Origin: Alkalihalobacillus sp. CinArs1
GTDB lineage: Bacteria > Bacillota > Bacilli > Bacillales > Guptibacillaceae
Length of the DNA: 64,000 nucleotides
Reading direction: 5' to 3'
NCBI RefSeq assembly: GCF_947387515.1
Contig: NZ_CANDOB010000002.1
Span: 868,001 to 932,000 of the forward strand
Notes under the pieces: generated by a model
What the model saw: only the letters and a program-made list of their open reading frames with translations
Database searches by the model: none
Told to the model about the DNA's origin: nothing
Shown: piece by piece, positions 25,302 to 34,100 of the stretch
How positions within the stretch are numbered: the stretch's first letter is position 1
Layout: each line of letters begins with the position of its first letter
Position numbers and translations under genes: made by a program

Positions 25302-25318
25302 ATGTTAGAGCGGTAATT

Positions 25319-25412
25319 TAGCCAATAAAATTCGATTTTGGCTAATAAAACTTAGATTTGGACAATAAAACATGATTTTAGCTAATAAATAGAGATTTTG
25401 GACAATAACAGG
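25319..25412. repeat. Five tandem 20 bp repeats (GCTAATAAA type)
   Basis: Units start at 25319, 25339, 25359, 25379 and 25399, exactly 20 bp apart; the last is partial. The core is T(A/G)G(C/A)(C/T)AATAAAA and the rest varies. There are no spacers and no reading frame. Confidence 0.8.
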
Positions 25413-25460
25413 TTTGTTTTAGGGTGTACTGCTTATTTCGCAGGAAGCTTTGGTAGAGAT

Positions 25461-25570
25461 ATCAGCGATAATTGGACGGATATCAGCGAAATTTTTGATA
25501 TATCAGCGATATTGATGGTTTTATCAGCGCTTTTTAAAATATATCAGCGAAAATGAGGATTTTATCGGCG
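25461..25570. repeat. Six ATCAGCG repeats spaced 20-21 bp
   Basis: ATCAGCG occurs at 25461, 25482, 25502, 25523 and 25543, and as ATCGGCG at 25564. Spacings are 21, 20, 21, 20 and 21 bp. A preceding AT pair is usual (ATATCAGCG). The family is different from the 20 bp repeats just upstream. Confidence 0.8.
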
Positions 25571-25585
25571 AACTGAGGTTTACAG

Positions 25586-25696
25586 GCTGCGACTCGCAGA
25601 AACTACGCTATTTCACTCTTTCAACTGAACACAAAGAACGTGTTCAATTTCAAGAGTTCCAATAGCTCCGTTTCTAACCGCTCGTCTCCGCTTTTC
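25586..25696. repeat. Hairpin module A (first copy of a 111 bp exact direct repeat)
   Basis: This 111 bp segment recurs without a visible difference at 25950-26060. It folds into a long interrupted hairpin: AGAAAC 25598-25603 with 25670-25675, GCTATT 25607-25612 with 25661-25666, ACTCTT 25615-25620 with 25652-25657, and TGAACAC 25626-25632 with 25640-25646. The apical loop is AAAGAAC. Confidence 0.88.
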
Positions 25697-25819
25697 ATGT
25701 CCAGCTGCGGTGGCCAGGCTCTCGAGACGCTTCAGCATTGTGGTTGAACACAAAAAGCGTGTTCATCCACAACGCTTCCAGCGCTTGTCGAGCCTAAACG
25801 GGCCACCTCCGCTTTTCGG
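25697..25819. repeat. Hairpin module B
   Basis: It starts ATGTCCAGCTGCGG and ends CCGCTTTTCGG. Pairings: GGTGGCC 25709-25715 with 25801-25807, GGCTC 25717-25721 with 25790-25794, TTGTGG 25738-25743 with 25767-25772, and TGAACAC 25745-25751 with 25759-25765. The apical loop is AAAAAGC. The ends resemble modules A and C, while the arms differ. Confidence 0.85.
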
Positions 25820-25942
25820 TATGTCCAGCTGCGGTGGCCAAATACTCCGGTAGTTTCAGAGGAGCGATTGAGACAAAAAGCGTCTCATTCGCTCCTCTTC
25901 CAACTCCCTGCGTATTTAAACGGGCCACCTCCGCTTTTCGCT
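25820..25942. repeat. Hairpin module C
   Basis: Same boundaries as module B (TATGTCCAGCTGCGG ... CCGCTTTTCGC) with new arm sequences. Pairings: GGTGGCC 25833-25839 with 25923-25929, AATAC 25841-25845 with 25912-25916, AGAGGAGCGA 25858-25867 with 25889-25898, and TGAGAC 25869-25874 with 25882-25887. The apical loop AAAAAGC is the same as in B. Confidence 0.85.
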
Positions 25943-26060
25943 ATGTCCAGCTGCGACTCGCAGAAACTACGCTATTTCACTCTTTCAACTGAACACAAAG
26001 AACGTGTTCAATTTCAAGAGTTCCAATAGCTCCGTTTCTAACCGCTCGTCTCCGCTTTTC
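25943..26060. repeat. Hairpin module A' (second copy of module A)
   Basis: It carries the TATGTCCAGCTGCG boundary and then repeats 25586-25696 exactly from 25950, ending four bases before the cotJC stop codon. Modules B, C and A' start 123 bp apart. Confidence 0.88.
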
Positions 26061-26063
26061 GCA

Positions 26064-26633
26064 CTAGAAGTACTTCTTCTTATCCCTCTCTTCCTTCAGA
26101 ATCTCCACAGCTTCTCTAAACCTTTGGGAGTGGACGATTTCTCGTTCTCTTAGGAAGGCGAGGGAGTCGTTTAGGTCTGGGTCGTCGGAGAGGTCGATGA
26201 TCCATTGGTAGGTGGCTCGGGCTTTTTCTTCGGCGGCGATGTCTTCGTAAAGGTCAGCGATCGGGTCGCCTTTTGCTGCGATGTAGCTTGCTGTCCATGG
26301 GACGCCGGCTGCGTTTTGATAAAAGAGTGCTCTGTCGTGGTTTGCGTAGTGCGCGCCGAGTCCAGCTTCTTTCATTTGGTCAGGTGTTGCATCTTTCGTT
26401 AGTTTATAAACCATCGTTGCAATCATTTCGAGATGAGCGAATTCTTCTGTACCGATATCGGTTAGAAGTCCTACGACTTTATCTGGGATCGTGTAACGTT
26501 GATTTAAGTATCGGAGGGCAGCGGCGAGTTCGCCATCTGCGCCTCCGTATTGCTCGATTAGAAACTTCGCAAGCATCGGATTACATGTGCTTACTTTCAC
26601 TGGATATTGAAGCTTTTTTTCATAGACCCACAA
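26064..26633 (-). CDS. cotJC: Spore coat protein CotJC (manganese catalase family)
   Basis: 189 residues from a TTG at 26633, the length I recall for B. subtilis CotJC, beginning MWVYEKKLQYPVKVS. A GTG two codons earlier is too near the AAAGG site. The di-manganese catalase fold residues are visible: Glu in YGGADGELAAALRYLNQRY, Glu/His in IGTEEFAHLEMIATM, and Glu/His in IAAEEKARATYQW and EREIVHSQRFREA. Last gene of cotJABC, made in the mother cell and built into the coat. Its stop codon lies four bases from the hairpin-module array. Confidence 0.93.
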   Translation of the reverse strand: MWVYEKKLQYPVKVSTCNPMLAKFLIEQYGGADGELAAALRYLNQRYTIPDKVVGLLTDIGTEEFAHLEMIATMVYKLTKDATPDQMKEAGLGAHYANHDRALFYQNAAGVPWTASYIAAKGDPIADLYEDIAAEEKARATYQWIIDLSDDPDLNDSLAFLREREIVHSQRFREAVEILKEERDKKKYF

Positions 26634-26653
26634 AAGCACTCATCCTTTCCAAA

Positions 26654-26920
26654 TTAAACTTGCCACGGCCATGGGGTATCATTCCAGTTCCACGGGTAGC
26701 TGCTGTAGCTTAATCCGTACTGTAGAAGAGGTCCGTAATCTTTTTCATACCTCTTCCTTAATTGCTTCCTCAATTTTGCAAACTCATTGAACTGCTTGAT
26801 CGCATCGATGTCATTCGGGTGGGTGTCGAGGTAGAGCGTTAGTTCTAACAGCACAAAGTCAGTAGCCTGAAGCTCTTCGAGTAACTCGTAATACTCGTTC
26901 GGTAGCTGTTTGTGCTTCAT
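26654..26920 (-). CDS. cotJB: Spore coat protein CotJB
   Basis: 88 residues. The YYELLEELQATDFVLLELTLYLDTHPND segment, the following LRKQLRKRYEKDYGPL and a Trp/Pro-rich end (YPWNWNDTPWPW) are typical of CotJB. It is required with CotJA and CotJC as a coat sub-assembly. It starts two bases after the cotJA stop and ends about 20 bp before cotJC, so the three are one transcript. Confidence 0.92.
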   Translation of the reverse strand: MKHKQLPNEYYELLEELQATDFVLLELTLYLDTHPNDIDAIKQFNEFAKLRKQLRKRYEKDYGPLLQYGLSYSSYPWNWNDTPWPWQV

Positions 26921-26922
26921 CG

Positions 26923-27132
26923 TTAGCCCTCCTTATTCTTTTCGTAAGGGTCATAGAACACTTTCCAGAGCGTTCCTGCTGCGAGCGCTTCTCGTGGCGA
27001 AAACTGCTCGAGTCCTGGAGGTTGGAAACCTAAGTAAAGGTTTGGAGGCGTAGAGTAAGATTTCACTCGAATCGGCTTACACGGGTCAAAGGGGCTAATA
27101 TAAGGTTCGTAATATTTCCTATTGGTGTACAT
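26923..27132 (-). CDS. cotJA: Spore coat protein CotJA
   Basis: 69 residues from the ATG at 27132, which has AGGAGGGGAACG in front; an open frame extends upstream to 27228 without a ribosome site. The pattern YISPFDPCKPIRVKSYSTPPNLYLGFQPPGLEQFSPREAL and a GTLWKVFYDPYE end identify CotJA. First gene of cotJABC. A sigma-E-like promoter lies about 40-65 bp upstream, in line with mother-cell expression. Confidence 0.9.
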   Translation of the reverse strand: MYTNRKYYEPYISPFDPCKPIRVKSYSTPPNLYLGFQPPGLEQFSPREALAAGTLWKVFYDPYEKNKEG

Positions 27133-27169
27133 CGTTCCCCTCCTAAAAATTCGATTGGCTACCTTATTA

Positions 27170-27198
27170 GATGTATGTTTTTTCCTTATAAAAGATGT
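27170..27198 (-). promoter_or_regulatory. Candidate sigma-E promoter of cotJABC
   Basis: Minus strand ACATCTT (27198-27192), a 14-base spacer, then CATACATC (27177-27170). Five of seven and seven of eight positions fit the sigma-E consensus. Confidence 0.45.
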
Positions 27199-27208
27199 TC
27201 GCTCCATG

Positions 27209-27239
27209 AAAAAAGCACCTCCACTCATTGGAGGTGCTT
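27209..27239 (-). terminator. Terminator upstream of cotJA
   Basis: AAGCACCTCCA / TGGAGGTGCTT stem with a CTCAT loop; on the minus strand a TTTTTT run follows. Confidence 0.8.
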
Positions 27240-27246
27240 GGCTGGC

Positions 27247-27444
27247 TTACATTTTGTTTACGGTGTTATTCCATTTAGCTAACGCGTTTTTTAATTCGTG
27301 AAGATCTAACTCAAACGGATAGTTGTTGTGGACGCTCGTTTTCTGTGATTCATCGAGCTTTTCGTAACTATGCACAAATTCTGTCATATCTCTCGTAATC
27401 CGGTTGAGCTCCCATTTAAATGTATCCATCTCTTTATTTTCCAT
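27247..27444 (-). CDS. Small helical hypothetical protein (65 aa)
   Basis: No family recognised. From the ATG at 27444 (AAAGGAG nine bases upstream) the product is a charged, likely helical protein (FKWELNRITRDMTEFVHSYEKL and LDLHELKNALAKWNNTVNKM). No signal peptide. It is divergent from addB and has its own terminator before cotJABC. Confidence 0.6.
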   Translation of the reverse strand: MENKEMDTFKWELNRITRDMTEFVHSYEKLDESQKTSVHNNYPFELDLHELKNALAKWNNTVNKM

Positions 27445-27633
27445 GTCCAAAACTCCTTTTCAAAAGTTGTGCTTAGTACTCTATACCCTTACAGTTTTCC
27501 CTGAAACCTACTGAGACGATCACTCAATAATTGGAAAACAGAATGCGAACGTATCTTCTTATGAAGTCTATTAAATTGCGAAAAAACGTGAGATAATGGG
27601 ATAGTTAGTACACGTGTACGGGAGGAGAAACGA

Positions 27634-30600
27634 ATGGGAGTTCAATTTATTATAGGTCGATCGGGGAGCGGAAAAACCGATCACTGTCTTACTGACATTC
27701 AGCGTGAGTTGACCGAACGTCCTCTTGGGGAGACGATGATCTACTTAGTTCCAGAACAGATGACGTTTCAGTCAGAGTATGAGCTCGTACATAACCGTAA
27801 TTTAAAAGGCATGATTCGTGCTCAAGTGTTCAGTTTTACACGTCTTGCATGGAAAGTCCTTCAAGAGACAGGTGGTATGGCGAGGCCGCATTTAACGTCT
27901 GTCGGTACGAGTATGATGCTTAGACATATTATTGAAGAAAATAAAGCACAACTGAGAATTTATCAACGCTCGTCAGACAAAACAGGCTATATCGATCAGT
28001 TGAATGATATGGTCACTGAATTTAAGCGCTACTGCCTCGAGCCAGATCATATAAAAAGTTACGCTGATGATTACTATACAACCGACGATCGAAGTCTTCT
28101 ACGAGACAAGCTCTATGACCTTCACCTTGTATACGAAGCATTTCAACGAGCGATGATCGGTCATTATTTAGATTCGGAAGATTACCTTCAGCTGCTAGCT
28201 GAGAAAATCTCTGAATCACAGTATCTAGAGAATGCCGCGATTTGGGTGGATGGGTTCCATAGCTTTACACCTCAGGAGCTTCTCGTTTTACAAGCTTTGA
28301 TGAAAAAAGGTGCGGATATCACGTTTACCATCACGATGGATACCGAAATGAATCCAGCTTCTGTCCATGAACTAGATCTTTTTCACGAGCCAGCGACAAC
28401 GTACCAGACCCTTTTTCAAATGGCGAATGAAGAAGGGATCGACGTAAAGGCACCAGAGCTACTAACCAACCAAAAGAGGTACCAAAACAACGAGCTTCGT
28501 CATTTAGAAGCAAATTACGGAGAACGCCCTCCTGTCTTTTATACAGGAGAGCTTCAGCATATAAAAGTCAATCATGCGGTGAATATTCGATCTGAAGTTG
28601 AAGCTGCAGCAAGAGAGACGCTCAGGCTTGTACGAGACGAAGGCTATCGATACAGAGATATCTCTGTGATGGTCAGGGATATGTCAACGTATTACGAGCT
28701 TGTTGAAACGATTTTTACAGATCATGGAATCCCTATCTTCTCTGACCAAAAACGGACGATGCTCCATCATCCTTTGATCGAGCTTATACGATCGAGTCTC
28801 GATATCATTCAGTATCACTGGAGATATGAAGCTGTTTTCCGCTGTGTGAAAACAGAGCTTCTGTTCCCTGACGACACGGAGAATAGCAAAGCAGATCTTA
28901 GAAATCGGATGGATGAGCTCGAAAATTATGTGATTGCAAAAGGGATCAAAGGATACCGGTGGAGATCAGGAGAGCGGTGGAAGGCGAATATCTATCGTCA
29001 ACTAGAGGATAAAGAAACCGTAACGTCTGATGAAATCGAGCGAATGGAAGAACGATTGAACGAAACGAAAGAATGGGTTTCGAACCCTTTAGAAAAATTC
29101 GAGCGTATGATGAAACAAGCAAAGACAGTACGCGAGAAGTGTGAAGTTCTATACTATTTCCTTGAAAACTGTAATGCTGCTGAAAAAGTAGATCGGCTAA
29201 AAGAACACGCTGAGAAAGCGGGACAATTAACGAAGGCGAGAGAGCATGATCAAGTTTGGGATGCAGTCATCGCTCTTCTCGATGAAACGGTCGAATTGAT
29301 TGGAGACCAGGAGTTATCGATCGAACAGTTTACGAAACTATTAGAAGCTGGTATCGAAAGTATGAAGTTTGCACTTGTTCCCGCTTCTCTCGACCAAGTG
29401 GTGATCGGAAGCATCGACCGGACCCGTTTTACAAATGTAAAGTGTGGATTTCTGCTCGGCGTGAACGACGGGGTGTTACCAGCAAAACTTCAGGATGATG
29501 GACTTTTAAGTGAACAAGATCGAGAAAAGCTTGAAGAACAAGGGATTCAGCTTGCTCCAGGCTTGAAGCGGCGATTACTAGATGAAGAATTCCTAATCTA
29601 TCACGCCCTTTCAACACCATCAGAGAATTTATGGGTGAGCTGTCCACTTGCGGACGGCGAAGGGAAAGGCCTACAGCCTTCGATCGTTATGAATCGAATG
29701 CAGGAAATGTTCAGAGATCTATCGATTGGACTGAAGTTTGCTGAACCTGGCGAGGAAGCAGATGACGAACTCTCATTCATAACGAATCCGCTAAAAACGA
29801 TCGGAAGGCTTACTGGCCAACTGAGACAGTGGCACAGGGGCTATCCGATCGATGCGATCTGGTGGGATGCGTATAACTGGTTCGTTGAAAACAGCGATCG
29901 CGAGAGTAGTAAACTGAGATTAGTAGAAAGCTTGTTTTATCGAAACAAAGCGACTAACCTTTCTCGTGAAACGAGCCGTGAGCTATACGGTTCGAAAATC
30001 CAGGCGAGTGTCTCAAGAATGGAGCGGTATCAGTCTTGTGCGTTCTCTCAATTCGCTTCACATGGCCTTAAGTTAAAAGAGCGCTCCACCTTTAAACTAG
30101 AAGCGCCGGATATCGGTCAGCTTTTTCATGCATCACTAAACATGCTTGCTGAAACAATCAAGCAACGAGACTGGGATTGGAGTAAGCTTTCGACGAATCA
30201 ATACTATGAGCTTTCAGGAGAAATCGTTGAACAGCTCGCGCCAAGGCTTCAAAATGAAATTCTGCTTAGCTCGAATCGCTATCACTATATTATGAGGAAG
30301 TTAAAGCAAGTCGTTGGGAGAGCTTCGTCTGTACTCGGACAGCAAGCAAAGCGAAGCGGATTTCAGCCTGCTGGGCTTGAACTTGCTTTTGGTCCTGGAG
30401 AAGCGATACCACCGATTCAATTTAAACTTAAGAACGGCGTTACGCTGCAGCTCATCGGACGGATCGATCGAGTCGATCAGGCGTTTAAAGAAGATCAGCT
30501 CCTCTTGAGGGTCATCGATTACAAATCGAGCGGAACTTCGCTCGATCTATCAGAAGTGTACTTTGGCCTTGCACTACAGATGCTCACATATTTAGATGTC

Positions 30601-31140
30601 GTGATTTCTTATTCTCATCTATGGCTAGGAAGAGAAGCGGCAGCAGCTGGTATGCTTTATTTCCACGTTCATAATCCGATGCTTCAAACGTCTTCACCAG
30701 CTCAATCAGCCATACAAAGGGAGCTTTTCAAGAAGTTTAAGATGAAAGGCTTGTTACTTGCTGATAAGGATGTCGTTAGCTTGATGGACGATACGATCGA
30801 AAGAGATAAGTCAGATATCGTACCGGCAGCGCTGAAAAAAGATGGGAACTTTACAAAGAACTCATCTGTCCTTTCATCTGAAGATTTTGATGCGCTTAGG
30901 GCATATACGAGAAAGACGATCCAAAGAATTGGAACAGATATTTCGGACGGTAAAATCGATATCGATCCATACAAAATGAAAGATAAGATTCCGTGTACGT
31001 TCTGTTCATACCGATCGTTCTGTCAGTTTGACCAGGCGATGGAAGACAATTCGTACAAAGTGATCCCAGTAAAAGACGATGAAACGATTTTAAGAAATAT
31101 GAGAGAGAAAGGAGAGGGCACGGATGACGGAGTACATTAA
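27634..31140 (+). CDS. addB: ATP-dependent helicase/deoxyribonuclease subunit AddB
   Basis: 1168 residues. AddB is the Chi-recognising, nuclease-bearing partner of AddA in double-strand break resection. The Walker A-like GRSGSGKT is at residues about 8-15. The iron-sulfur cysteines that staple the C-terminal nuclease domain are all present: Cys802, Cys1121, Cys1124 and Cys1130, almost the same numbers I recall for B. subtilis. The nuclease motif is LLRVIDYKSSG. A GGAGGAG site precedes the ATG. The 3' end overlaps addA by 17 bases, so the subunits are coupled. Confidence 0.97.
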   Translation: MGVQFIIGRSGSGKTDHCLTDIQRELTERPLGETMIYLVPEQMTFQSEYELVHNRNLKGMIRAQVFSFTRLAWKVLQETGGMARPHLTSVGTSMMLRHIIEENKAQLRIYQRSSDKTGYIDQLNDMVTEFKRYCLEPDHIKSYADDYYTTDDRSLLRDKLYDLHLVYEAFQRAMIGHYLDSEDYLQLLAEKISESQYLENAAIWVDGFHSFTPQELLVLQALMKKGADITFTITMDTEMNPASVHELDLFHEPATTYQTLFQMANEEGIDVKAPELLTNQKRYQNNELRHLEANYGERPPVFYTGELQHIKVNHAVNIRSEVEAAARETLRLVRDEGYRYRDISVMVRDMSTYYELVETIFTDHGIPIFSDQKRTMLHHPLIELIRSSLDIIQYHWRYEAVFRCVKTELLFPDDTENSKADLRNRMDELENYVIAKGIKGYRWRSGERWKANIYRQLEDKETVTSDEIERMEERLNETKEWVSNPLEKFERMMKQAKTVREKCEVLYYFLENCNAAEKVDRLKEHAEKAGQLTKAREHDQVWDAVIALLDETVELIGDQELSIEQFTKLLEAGIESMKFALVPASLDQVVIGSIDRTRFTNVKCGFLLGVNDGVLPAKLQDDGLLSEQDREKLEEQGIQLAPGLKRRLLDEEFLIYHALSTPSENLWVSCPLADGEGKGLQPSIVMNRMQEMFRDLSIGLKFAEPGEEADDELSFITNPLKTIGRLTGQLRQWHRGYPIDAIWWDAYNWFVENSDRESSKLRLVESLFYRNKATNLSRETSRELYGSKIQASVSRMERYQSCAFSQFASHGLKLKERSTFKLEAPDIGQLFHASLNMLAETIKQRDWDWSKLSTNQYYELSGEIVEQLAPRLQNEILLSSNRYHYIMRKLKQVVGRASSVLGQQAKRSGFQPAGLELAFGPGEAIPPIQFKLKNGVTLQLIGRIDRVDQAFKEDQLLLRVIDYKSSGTSLDLSEVYFGLALQMLTYLDVVISYSHLWLGREAAAAGMLYFHVHNPMLQTSSPAQSAIQRELFKKFKMKGLLLADKDVVSLMDDTIERDKSDIVPAALKKDGNFTKNSSVLSSEDFDALRAYTRKTIQRIGTDISDGKIDIDPYKMKDKIPCTFCSYRSFCQFDQAMEDNSYKVIPVKDDETILRNMREKGEGTDDGVH

Positions 31141-34100
31141 AAAACCAGAAGGTTCCCACTGGACGGATGCACAGTGGGATGCCATCGCGGCTAGAAATCA
31201 GGATGTGCTGGTTGCAGCAGCTGCAGGCTCTGGAAAAACAGCGGTATTAGTTGAACGCATCATTCGAAGACTCGCGGATGAGAAAGACCCAGCAGAGGTA
31301 GATCGGATTCTTGTCGTTACATTCACGAATGCTGCTGCAGCTGAAATGAGACACCGCATCGGTGAAGCACTCGAAGGGAGATTAAAAGAAGATCCCTCTT
31401 CGCTCTATTTACGAAGACAGCTATCCATGCTTAACAGAGCTTCCATCTCAACGCTCCATTCTTTCTGCATGGAAGTACTTCGTCGCTATTATTATGAAAT
31501 CGATCTTGATCCTGCTTTTCGGGTAGCTGATCAAACGGAAGCGGCTCTTCTTCGAGAGGAAGCGATGGAGGAGTTATTCGAAGAACAGTATAGCGGTGAG
31601 AACGAAGCGTTCTTTGACCTAGTCGACAGGTACAGCAGCGATCGAAGCGATGTTGACCTTCAACAGCTCGTCGAAAAGCTGTATCACTTCTCCTCGAGTC
31701 ATCCATGGCCAGATCAATGGTTGTATGAAAGTGTCGCTCAGTATGAAAATGCCGGGAAAGTGGCATTTGATGAACTCGTTTGGGTGAAGGAATTAAAGAA
31801 AGATGTCATTCTTCAGCTTGAAGGTATGAAGGAGCTCCAAGAAAAATCGATCGAGCTCGCATCTTCATCAGATGGTCCTGAACCGTACCTCGAAACGTTA
31901 CAGTCTGAGCATAAGATGGTACTAGATGCCTTATCCTCAGCTCAAGCAACCTGGTCGTCATTAGCATCTAGCTTTGAAGCTTTTCATTTCGGTCGGTTGA
32001 AACCATGTAAAGGCGATCAGTATGATACTGCCAAAATCGATGCAGTCAAAGGGATGAGAGACAAAGTTAAGAAGACGATTCAGAGTTTGCAGGAAGAGTT
32101 GTTCCAGAGAACTCCTGAAGAGTACGTGGAAGATCTTGAACAGTTAGCGCCTGTTCTAGGTACGTTATCTGAGCTCGTTAAGCAGTTCAGAGAACGGTAT
32201 ACGCTTCTGAAAAAAGAAAAAGGGCTCGTCGACTATAGTGACCTCGAACATTATTGTCTTGCCGTACTACTCAACAAGGATTCTACCCCGGAAAATCCAA
32301 TCCCTTCGAATGCAGCTCGTGAATATCAAACGCAGTTTGCTGAAGTGTTGATCGATGAATATCAGGATACGAATTCAGTTCAAGAAACGATTTTGAATGC
32401 GATCAGTCGAAGTGGTGAAGAAGCGGGAAACCGGTTCATGGTAGGCGATGTGAAGCAAAGTATCTATCGCTTTCGTTTAGCAGAGCCAGGTTTATTTCTC
32501 TCTAAATATAAGACGTTCGGGCGTTCATCAGACGCCCCTTCAAAGCGAATCGATCTTGCCCGTAACTTTAGAAGCCGTGAAGAAGTTCTTAACGGGACGA
32601 ACTACATCTTTAAGCAAATCATGGATGAGCGTGTTGGTGAAATCGAGTACGATGAAGCTGCTGAGTTGATTCCTGGTGCCAGCTACCCTTCTTCAGAAGC
32701 GGTCGTTCCAGAAGTTCATCTGATCGACCAGAGTTCAGAAGGAGAAGATCAGGAAGAGGATGTCGAAAAGGTGCAGCTCGAAGCACGATTAATGGCATCT
32801 CGCATCAAGACGATGATGGGGAAAGGTGAAAGAGAGCGTGCGAAAGTATACGACCGAAAAGAAGAGCGCATGAGACCGGTTGAGTACAGAGATATGGTCA
32901 TCCTGCTTCGCGCGACGGCGAGCTGGGCTCCGGTCATCCTTGAAGAGTTAAAACAGGCAGGGATTCCTGCATACTCCGATTTAGCAACAGGTTATTTTGA
33001 AGCGACAGAAGTAGCTGTCATGATGAGCTTACTTAACGTGATCGATAACCCGTATCAAGATATTCCGCTCGCATCCGTGCTTCGTTCTCCTATTTTCGGT
33101 CTAACAGAGGAAGAGCTGGCTCAGATTCGAATTCATGAGAAAAATGGGAATTACTTTGAAGCACTACAAACGTATGCAGACGATGAGTCAGATGAGCTTG
33201 CAGACAAGCTTTCAGAATTTCTAGAGAAGCTAAATCAATGGAGGGATCAAGCGAGACAGTCTTCTCTTGGAGAATTGATTTGGCAGTTGTACCGTGAAAC
33301 GAATTATTATGAGTTTGTAGGGGGAATGCCAGCGGGCCTTCAGCGTCAGGCAAACCTGAGAGCACTTTACGATCGTGCGAGACAGTATGAAGCAACGTCG
33401 TTTCGAGGCTTATTCCGATTTCTACGCTTTATCGATCGTATGAAAGAGCAAGGTGGCGATCTTGGGACTGCTAGAGCGCTCGGTGAACAGGAAGACGTTG
33501 TGAGAGTGATGACCATCCATAAAAGTAAGGGACTTGAGTTTCCGATCGTTTTTGTGGCAGGGATTGCAAAACAGTTCAATTTGAGAGATATGGTCAATCC
33601 GATGCTGATGCATAAAGAGCTTGGGGTAGCTTCCAAATTCATCGACCCTATCAATCGCATCACATATCCAACGCTACCGTATTTTACTCTTCAAAAGAGA
33701 ATGCGACTCGAGATGCTTGCTGAAGAAATGCGTGTGTTGTATGTTGCATTGACGAGAGCAAAGGAGAAGCTCTATTTGATCGGTACCGTAAAAGAGTGGG
33801 AAAAAGAGCTCTTATCCTGGACAGGCGCTTCAACAGAAGAATGGTTGCTTTCTGATTTTGAACGTTCCAAAGGAAAATCATATTTGAGCTGGATTGGCCC
33901 TTCGCTACTTCGTCATCGAGATTTAGCACAAATTGTTGATGACGTGGCAGATATTAAGAAGCCAACTCCTGTCTTTAATCATACGTCAAGGTGGGACCTA
34001 GCGATTCACTCTGCAGCCGATTTTGCAGAAGTGGAATCTGAAGATGTTGCGAGGCAAGAAGAGTATGAGAAATTACTTCAGTCAAAAGAGACGATTCCTG

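Noticed and set aside
25319-25570. CRISPR array
   Set aside because: Repeats are short and degenerate, periods are 20-21 bp with no spacer between units, and no cas gene is near.
25270-26063. Insertion sequence remnant
   Set aside because: No transposase fragment, terminal inverted repeats or target duplication; only repeat modules are present.
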